This document shows, in pieces, positions 1-4,354 of a DNA stretch of 5,895 bases (the first letter of the stretch is position 1; every line of letters begins with the position of its first letter). This DNA is from Bacteroidales bacterium. Lineage in GTDB: Bacteria; Bacteroidota; Bacteroidia; Bacteroidales; JALTDM01. Location of the stretch: NCBI GenBank assembly GCA_026996635.1, contig JALWKH010000130.1, positions 1 through 5,895 of the forward strand, given 5' to 3'. A program made the translations under genes and the position numbers. The notes under the pieces were generated by a model that saw only the letters and a list, made by a program, of their open reading frames with translations, was not told the origin of the DNA and did not search any database.

Positions 1-614
1 TTTGTAAGTTGTGTAATCATGTACAAACTTTCTACAAAACCACTGGCAAGAATAAGTGCTCCGAGTTCTTGCCTGTCGTTTTCTTTGAGGAAGTCATCAG
101 CTTTTCTGTATGAATTGGAAACGATGTACATCAAAGAGTCTTTATTTCCCATATTTTTATCGATACGCTTCATAACATCTTGGTCAAAACCTGATGAAAT
201 GTCCAAATCTTGTGCGAGTATTTTAATTTTTGAAAAGTATTTAACTGCTTTGGGGGTTTGGTCGTATAAAGTAAGATATGCTAAGTCTGCACCATAGAAA
301 CCTATTGCCAATGCTTTTTTGAAATAATCCGTATAATTGGAAGCGTTATCCAGGTTTGCAATAAGGTCTTCGTTAAATTCTAAATTTTTTTTCTTGATGA
401 GCATTGCTATTTGATAAGGGGAGGGAATGCTGAATAATGTACCGTTCATCATTATAACGGCAGTTGAGTTTGAATCTATTTGTTCGTCTATTTGCTTTTC
501 GAGGCTGTCTGCATCAGGTACCGACTCATTATTGTTACCACCTCCGCATCCCCATACAATCAAAAATGAGGATAAAACAATAAGTGTTAAAAAATTATAA
601 ATTCTCTTATTCAT
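1..614 (-). CDS. Conserved Bacteroidota lipoprotein of unknown function (partial, C-terminus beyond window)
   Basis: Reading leftward from the ATG at 612-614, the frame stays open for 204 codons and is cut by the window edge. The N-terminus MNKR is followed by a hydrophobic stretch (about residues 8-21) and then Cys23 in the context IVWGC, followed by a Gly/Asn-rich linker (GGGNNN). This is a lipoprotein signal peptide, although Trp at -2 is atypical of the lipobox. The mature part is mostly helical in character. Recognisable stretches are FSIPSPYQ (about 62-69), FYGADLAYLTLYDQ (about 106-119), a DSLMYIVSNSYRKADDFL segment (about 159-176) and a closing ESLYMITQ. From memory these resemble a widespread Bacteroidota family with no known function; I cannot confirm that here. 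The likely location is the inner leaflet of the outer membrane or the periplasmic face. An SD-like AGGTGA (622-627) lies 7 nt before the ATG, and a -7 box lies at 640-647. It is separated from the upstream beta-barrel gene by a terminator, so it is probably transcribed on its own. Confidence 0.85.
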   Translation of the reverse strand, partial: MNKRIYNFLTLIVLSSFLIVWGCGGGNNNESVPDADSLEKQIDEQIDSNSTAVIMMNGTLFSIPSPYQIAMLIKKKNLEFNEDLIANLDNASNYTDYFKKALAIGFYGADLAYLTLYDQTPKAVKYFSKIKILAQDLDISSGFDQDVMKRIDKNMGNKDSLMYIVSNSYRKADDFLKENDRQELGALILASGFVESLYMITQLT

Positions 615-639
615 TTTGAGTTCACCTTTTTACAATTTG

Positions 640-647
640 CAAATATA
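640..647 (-). promoter_or_regulatory. Bacteroidota -7 promoter box for the lipoprotein gene
   Basis: On the minus strand the sequence is TATATTTG followed by C, matching TAnnTTTG, 25 nt before the lipoprotein ATG. A possible -33 TTTG lies at 663-666, 15 nt upstream, which is slightly short of the usual spacing. That element falls in the T-rich tail of the preceding terminator. The box also sits in a small palindrome, TTTGCAAA (636-643). The assignment rests on the motif and its position only. Confidence 0.6.
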
Positions 648-669
648 TAAAATTTTTTTTACCAAAATA

Positions 670-696
670 AAAAAGGCTACTTTTCGTAGCCTTTTT
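670..696 (-). terminator. Rho-independent terminator of the beta-barrel gene
   Basis: A perfect 11-bp stem pairs AAAAAGGCTAC (670-680) with GTAGCCTTTTT (686-696) around a 5-nt loop. On the minus strand it is followed by a T-rich run (TTTTTTATTTT across the stem base). It starts 22 nt after the stop of the beta-barrel gene (719-721) and ends before the lipoprotein promoter. The stem is symmetrical with T-rich flanks on both strands, so it could act in both directions, but no plus-strand gene is seen to its left. Confidence 0.88.
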
Positions 697-718
697 ATGT
701 TAGATTTTGACAAAAAAC

Positions 719-1447
719 TTAATCTATTACATATATTAACCCGATTTTTATACCTCCGGCTGCAGGATTTGTTTTGAAATCTTTGTGTCCGTAATGATTA
801 TCGTCATCAGGATTGGCTATGCTGTAAAGATTGTCCATATTCTCTGTATCTTCTTTGTTCCAACCCCAAGCATTAACTCCTCCTATGTCTGTAAATCCGT
901 AGTATAGTCTTAATCCCAAAGTAAGTTTTAGGTTGTCTGTTAAATCAATGTTACCTCCAAAACCCATAGCCAGACCAAAGATTGTGCTGGAATAATCTTC
1001 TTTGTTATCAACGCTTTTGTCGGTACAAGCAGAACTGGAGTAATCTATTTCATAAGTAGCACTTTGAATCAATGATAGTTGAGGACCAATTTCAAAATAA
1101 GCTTTTCCACCGGTTTTAAGTAATACAGGTATGTCAATGCTGTGATAAGTGGATTTCGATGTAAAATCACATCCTAAAACAGGCCAATCTTTACCGGTGT
1201 AATTTTGAGTATGTGTATTAAATAAAAAGTTTACTTCTAATCCTAAATTGTCTGTAAATTGTATTCCGGCTACAATTCCGTAGTTGTTGCCGAAACTTGC
1301 TGCAATGTCTTGGTCGTCTCCTCTGTCAAAAACAGCTTTGTTAAGCAACCAAGTAGAGTTTTCGGTAAATGAACCACCTAAATAAAATTGTGCGCTAGCT
1401 ATGTAACTTATAAGCGCAAAACCTAACAATAATAAATTTCTTTTCAT
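719..1447 (-). CDS. Outer-membrane beta-barrel protein (PorT-like family), exported
   Basis: The 242-residue protein begins with a Sec signal peptide (MKRN, hydrophobic core to about residue 16, then IASA|Q with cleavage after Ala19). The mature part alternates short polar/aromatic strands with loops. Examples are FYLGGSF near the start, NNYGIVAGIQFTDNLGLEVNFLF (54-76), KAYFEIGPQLSLI (115-127), TIFGLAMGFGGNIDL (155-169), LKLTLGLRLYYGFTDIG (173-189) and a final GGIKIGLIYVID. This repeated 'own-strand, turn with TDN, next strand' pattern is typical of Bacteroidota 8- to 10-stranded outer-membrane barrels (the outer_membrane_beta-barrel/PorT-like group). The specific substrate or role is unknown; these proteins are often structural or of undefined function. 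Two cysteines, C93 and C141, lie in predicted extracellular or periplasmic loops and could form a disulfide. The start is supported by the signal peptide and a -7 box 20 nt upstream; no SD is visible. It is flanked by terminators on both sides, so it is a single-gene unit. Confidence 0.85.
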   Translation of the reverse strand: MKRNLLLLGFALISYIASAQFYLGGSFTENSTWLLNKAVFDRGDDQDIAASFGNNYGIVAGIQFTDNLGLEVNFLFNTHTQNYTGKDWPVLGCDFTSKSTYHSIDIPVLLKTGGKAYFEIGPQLSLIQSATYEIDYSSSACTDKSVDNKEDYSSTIFGLAMGFGGNIDLTDNLKLTLGLRLYYGFTDIGGVNAWGWNKEDTENMDNLYSIANPDDDNHYGHKDFKTNPAAGGIKIGLIYVID

Positions 1448-1467
1448 AGCTGTAAAATTTTTAGTTA

Positions 1468-1475
1468 CAAATATA
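1468..1475 (-). promoter_or_regulatory. Bacteroidota -7 promoter box for the beta-barrel gene
   Basis: TATATTTG on the minus strand, 20 nt before the beta-barrel ATG, matches TAnnTTTG. It lies only 4 nt beyond the stem of the argF terminator, so any -33 element (expected about 1494-1500) would fall inside the terminator hairpin. No TTTG is visible there. The leader implied by the box is very short, about 13 nt. Confidence 0.6.
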
Positions 1476-1479
1476 TAAA

Positions 1480-1505
1480 AAAAGCGGTCTAGAAAGCCCG
1501 CTTTT
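1480..1505 (-). terminator. Rho-independent terminator of the arcC-argF operon
   Basis: AAAAGCGG (1480-1487) pairs with CCGCTTTT (1498-1505). After one mismatch there are two further pairs (1489-1490 with 1495-1496), closing a 4-nt loop. On the minus strand a T7 run follows the GC core. The hairpin begins 5 nt after the argF stop codon (1511-1513), the expected place for the operon's end. It is shorter and less GC-rich than a textbook terminator but well positioned. Confidence 0.78.
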
Positions 1506-1510
1506 AAATT

Positions 1511-2512
1511 TTAACTTCCTAATGTAGCAACCATAACGGCTTTTATGGTATGTAATCTGTTTTCTGCCTCGTCGAATACGATGGAAGCGTCAGATTCGAA
1601 AACATCTTCCGTTACTTCCATCCCGTCAAGACCATACTTTTGATAAATTTCTTCTCCCACTTTTGTTTCCCTGTTGTGGAATGAAGGCAAGCAGTGCAAG
1701 AATTTAACATCCGGATTGCCTGTGCTTTCCATCAGTTGTTTGTTTACTTGGTACGGTTTGAGCAATTTAATTCTTTCTGCCCATACACTGTCCGGTTCAC
1801 CCATTGATACCCATACATCAGTGTATATGAAGTCAACACCTTTAACGGCTTCTTCGGCACTTTCGGTCAGGGTAATTTTTGCTCCTGTTTCTTTTGCTAT
1901 TTCACGTGCTGTTTTAACTAGGCTTTCTTCGGGGAATAATGAAGAAGGTGCGCCTGCCCTGAAATCCATACCCATTTTTGCTGCACCAATCATCAACGAA
2001 TTACCCATGTTGTTGCGTGCATCGCCTACATAAGCGAATTTTATTTCGTTGAGAGGTTTGTTTACATGTTCAAGCATTGTCATAAAGTCTGCCAAAACTT
2101 GGGTTGGGTGGAATTCGTTTGTAAGTCCGTTCCAAACCGGAACACCTGCATATTTTGCAAGCTCTTCCACAACTTCTTGCCCGAAACCTCTGTATTCAAT
2201 TCCGTCGTACATTCTGCCGAGCACACGTGCAGTGTCTTTCATCGATTCTTTATGCCCGATTTGTGACCCTGTAGGTCCCAAATATGTGACATGAGCTCCT
2301 TGGTCGTGGGCAGCCACTTCAAATGCACATCTGGTTCGTGTACTTGTTTTTTCAAAAATCAAGGCAATGTTTTTACCTTTTAATCTTTGTGTTTCGGTAC
2401 CTGCATATTTTGCTCTTTTTAAGTCAAAAGACAGGTCCAACAAAAATTGAATTTCTTTCGGTGTAAAATCCAATAATTTCAAAAAATGCCTATTTCTCAA
2501 ATTGTATCCCAT
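1511..2512 (-). CDS. argF: Ornithine carbamoyltransferase (ArcB/ArgF type)
   Basis: This cytosolic enzyme joins carbamoyl phosphate and ornithine to give citrulline, or runs in reverse for citrulline breakdown. At 333 residues it has the normal length of ArgF/ArcB. The carbamoyl-phosphate loop STRTR is at 57-61, followed by the HPTQ motif at 135-138. A Rossmann-like second domain opens at [13 protein letters not shown] (161-173). The ornithine loop DVWVSMG is at 232-238, and HCLP, with the catalytic Cys274, is at 273-276. A terminal [10 protein letters not shown] segment begins near 317. The SMG loop marks a true ornithine enzyme. It argues against putrescine carbamoyltransferase and against the acetyl- or succinylornithine enzymes that many Bacteroidota use for arginine synthesis. 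The gene follows arcC by 12 nt with no visible SD, so it is probably co-transcribed. The pairing with carbamate kinase favours a catabolic role (arcB), but an anabolic role cannot be excluded from sequence. The SMG-type family assignment is very secure; the choice of symbol is less so. Confidence 0.96.
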   Translation of the reverse strand: MGYNLRNRHFLKLLDFTPKEIQFLLDLSFDLKRAKYAGTETQRLKGKNIALIFEKTSTRTRCAFEVAAHDQGAHVTYLGPTGSQIGHKESMKDTARVLGRMYDGIEYRGFGQEVVEELAKYAGVPVWNGLTNEFHPTQVLADFMTMLEHVNKPLNEIKFAYVGDARNNMGNSLMIGAAKMGMDFRAGAPSSLFPEESLVKTAREIAKETGAKITLTESAEEAVKGVDFIYTDVWVSMGEPDSVWAERIKLLKPYQVNKQLMESTGNPDVKFLHCLPSFHNRETKVGEEIYQKYGLDGMEVTEDVFESDASIVFDEAENRLHTIKAVMVATLGS

Positions 2513-2524
2513 AGTTCAAAGTTT

Positions 2525-3475
2525 TTAATAGTTTAATGTAATTTTGGTTCCGTATTTTTTATCGTAAAGTTTGGTTGATTCGGTAATTACGGCTTTTTTG
2601 CCTCCGTTTTCCACAAATTGAATTGCAGCTCTAACTTTCGGTGCCATACTTCCTTCTCCGAACTTACCTTCTTCCAGATATCGCTTTGCATCTGCCACAT
2701 CCAAATGTTCAAGTGCTTTTTGATTTTCGGTTCCGTAATCAAGGTAAACATATGGCACATCCGTAAGTATGTATAATTCCTCTGCACCAATCAGGTTTGC
2801 CATAAGAGAAGATGCTAAATCTTTGTCAATTACTGCTTCAACAGGTTTTATTTGTCCGTTTTCCATGTATACGGGAATGCCGCCCCCTCCTGATGCTATA
2901 ACAATTATGCCGGCATCAGTGAGTTGTTTTATGGTTTCTTTATTTAAAATGTCCAATGGTTTTGGAGATGGAACAACTCTTCGCCACCCGCTGATTTCTT
3001 TCTTTTCTTCCTTGAAAACCCAACCTTTTTCTTTTGAAAGTTTATCGGCTTCTTCTTTAGTATAAATTTTACCGACGCGTTTAGTAGGGTTATTGAATGC
3101 CGAGTCGTTTTTATCAACCTCAACCATTGTAACAAGAGAAACGATTTCTTTGTTTATGTCTTTTTTGGCAATGTTATTTCTAAATGCTTTTTCCAGCAAA
3201 TACGCAATACTTCCCTGTGTTTGTGCTACCGCTACATCAATAGGCATTTGCGGAAGGTTGTAAATGGCTTCTCCGGCATCATTTTGCAAAAGGATTGTCC
3301 CTACTTGCGGACCGTTTCCGTGTGAGATAACCAAATCATATCCTTCTTCCAAAAGCCAAACAACATTCTCCATTGTAGCTTCCGTATTCCTGATTTGTTC
3401 TTCTATCGTGCCCTTTTCATTGCTTCTTTGCAACGCATTACCTCCAAGAGCTATTACCGCTAATTTTTTTCCCAT
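2525..3475 (-). CDS. arcC: Carbamate kinase
   Basis: This enzyme transfers phosphate between carbamoyl phosphate and ADP. It yields ATP plus carbamate (which falls apart to ammonia and CO2) in the last step of arginine/citrulline fermentation. From the chosen start the protein has 316 residues, the usual length. The amino-acid-kinase fold is clear: AVIALGGNAL (6-15), the HGNGPQVG loop (52-59), the family insert subdomain (about 120-165), SGGGGIPV (195-202), VIDKDLAS (215-222), TDVPYVYLDYG (238-248) and the nucleotide-binding GEGSMAPK (273-280). The frame is open to an ATG at 3494-3496. I use the ATG at 3473-3475 because it gives the family N-terminus MGKKLAVIALGG and is preceded by GGAGGG (3482-3487) at 6 nt. 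The -7 box at 3502-3509 would also place the transcript start at about 3495, leaving no leader for the upstream ATG. It is the first gene of a two-gene unit with argF and is divergent from the polysaccharide export genes. Confidence 0.96.
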   Translation of the reverse strand: MGKKLAVIALGGNALQRSNEKGTIEEQIRNTEATMENVVWLLEEGYDLVISHGNGPQVGTILLQNDAGEAIYNLPQMPIDVAVAQTQGSIAYLLEKAFRNNIAKKDINKEIVSLVTMVEVDKNDSAFNNPTKRVGKIYTKEEADKLSKEKGWVFKEEKKEISGWRRVVPSPKPLDILNKETIKQLTDAGIIVIASGGGGIPVYMENGQIKPVEAVIDKDLASSLMANLIGAEELYILTDVPYVYLDYGTENQKALEHLDVADAKRYLEEGKFGEGSMAPKVRAAIQFVENGGKKAVITESTKLYDKKYGTKITLNY

Positions 3476-3481
3476 AATTAT

Positions 3482-3487
3482 CCCTCC
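3482..3487 (-). promoter_or_regulatory. Strong Shine-Dalgarno deciding the arcC start
   Basis: GGAGGG on the minus strand lies 6 nt before the ATG at 3473-3475. It is the best ribosome-binding match in the window; most neighbours have weak or no SD. It sits inside the coding region if the longer frame from 3496 is used, so it supports the shorter start. Confidence 0.75.
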
Positions 3488-3501
3488 GTTTTTCAAAACT
3501 G

Positions 3502-3509
3502 CAAATATA
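3502..3509 (-). promoter_or_regulatory. Bacteroidota -7 promoter box for arcC-argF
   Basis: TATATTTG followed by C on the minus strand, 26 nt before the arcC ATG. No convincing -33 TTTG is seen at the usual distance. The box is half of an exact 10-bp inverted repeat with the divergent box at 3559-3568. Confidence 0.62.
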
Positions 3510-3559
3510 TGTTTTTTCCCTTTTTGATATTCTTCTAAGCCTCTTATTTTTGTTTTTTA

Positions 3560-3567
3560 TATATTTG
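3560..3567 (+). promoter_or_regulatory. Bacteroidota -7 promoter box for the polysaccharide export genes
   Basis: TATATTTG followed by C on the plus strand, 19 nt before the ATG at 3587. It lies in the 111-bp divergent region shared with arcC, with 50 bp between the two boxes. The sequence upstream is T-rich. A TTTG at 3549-3552 is too close (7 nt) to be a normal -33 element. Confidence 0.6.
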
Positions 3568-3586
3568 CAAGGTCAAATTACTTGTA

Positions 3587-4354
3587 ATGAAGAGAGTTTT
3601 TTATATTTTATCCATACTTTTTGTGGTTATTTTGTTAAGTTCGTGTTTCAGGTACAAGGATATTGTATATTTTAATAAAACAGGCTTGGACTCCTTATAT
3701 TCCCCTGAGTATGATGTTTTTAAATTAAAACCCGGAGATTTACTTTATTTTTCTGTTTACTCTGTTAATGATGAAGTGGTAAAAATGTTTAATGTAGATT
3801 CTCGGTTTGTAAATTATTCTTTTAATCCGGAATCAATGTATTTGTTGGGCTATACTGTAGATGAAATAGGAGATATAAATTTGCCATTTGTCGGCAAAAT
3901 AAAGGTAGCAGGTTTAACTGTTGATTCTGCACAAGCTCTTATTTCAGAAAAAGTTCAAGAATATTTTAATGATGTTACAATTAAGGTTAAGTTTTTGAGC
4001 TATTATGTTTCGTTATTGGGTGAAGTAAAACATCCGGGAAGATTTAAAATTATTGGGAAAAGGTTGAATATTTTTGAAGCTTTGGCATTAGCCGGAGATA
4101 TGACGGATTATGCAAATAGAACGCATGTGGTATTGATTAGGGAAAATTCCGACGGAAGTGTTTCTACCAAACGTGTTGATTTGTTAAAAGATGATGTGTT
4201 GAAAAGTGATGTTTTTTACCTAAATCCCAATGATGTTATTTATGTTGAGCCGTTAAAATCAAAAAATATAAGATTGAATGCACCTAATGTATCTATAATC
4301 TTGTCAACAATAACAACTTTGATTTTGGTATTGAATTTTATAATTAGGAACTAA
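3587..4354 (+). CDS. wza: Wza-type polysaccharide export lipoprotein
   Basis: This is the outer-membrane exit protein for capsule or exopolysaccharide, working with the Wzc-type protein encoded next. It has 255 residues. The signal peptide (MKRV, hydrophobic 5-18) ends in the lipobox LSSC with Cys20 as the lipid-anchored residue. The poly-export domain spans about 42-138, starting at VFKLKPGDLLYFSVY (44-58). It includes the hallmark GDINLPFVGKIKVAGLTVDSA (95-115). One SLBB-type domain follows, with YVSLLGEVKHPGRF (140-153) and IFEALALAGDMTDYANR (162-178). The chain ends in a hydrophobic helix (about 235-252, IILSTITTLILVLNFI) followed by RN. E. coli Wza is longer (about 380 residues) and ends in an amphipathic pore helix; the short form with a membrane-like tail appears common in Bacteroidota. 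The stop codon overlaps the next start (TAATG), so the two proteins are probably translationally coupled. The family is certain; the exact polymer is unknown. Confidence 0.94.
   Translation: MKRVFYILSILFVVILLSSCFRYKDIVYFNKTGLDSLYSPEYDVFKLKPGDLLYFSVYSVNDEVVKMFNVDSRFVNYSFNPESMYLLGYTVDEIGDINLPFVGKIKVAGLTVDSAQALISEKVQEYFNDVTIKVKFLSYYVSLLGEVKHPGRFKIIGKRLNIFEALALAGDMTDYANRTHVVLIRENSDGSVSTKRVDLLKDDVLKSDVFYLNPNDVIYVEPLKSKNIRLNAPNVSIILSTITTLILVLNFIIRN

Noticed and set aside
19..297. Open frame on the plus strand opposite the lipoprotein gene
   Set aside because: It is antisense to a well-supported coding frame, has no promoter or SD, and its product is low-complexity Ser/Leu-rich without any recognisable motif.
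1674..2294. Plus-strand open frames opposite argF
   Set aside because: They are antisense shadows of a gene with every carbamoyltransferase motif intact, and their products show no family features.
2513..2524. Possible regulatory element between arcC and argF
   Set aside because: The gap is only 12 nt and shows no hairpin, -7 box or SD; it reads as a simple intra-operon spacer.
2587..3135. Minus-strand alternative frames inside arcC
   Set aside because: They are offset-frame shadows of arcC; the main frame carries all carbamate kinase motifs with no frameshift.
3264..3527. Plus-strand open frame crossing the arcC start into the divergent region
   Set aside because: It is mostly antisense to arcC and reads through the arcC promoter box; no start signal or motif supports it.
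3501..3568. 10-bp inverted repeat as a possible operator or mobile-element end
   Set aside because: The repeat is fully explained by two divergent copies of the -7 promoter word; the same 10-mer also occurs at 639-648, and no transposase or target duplication is present.
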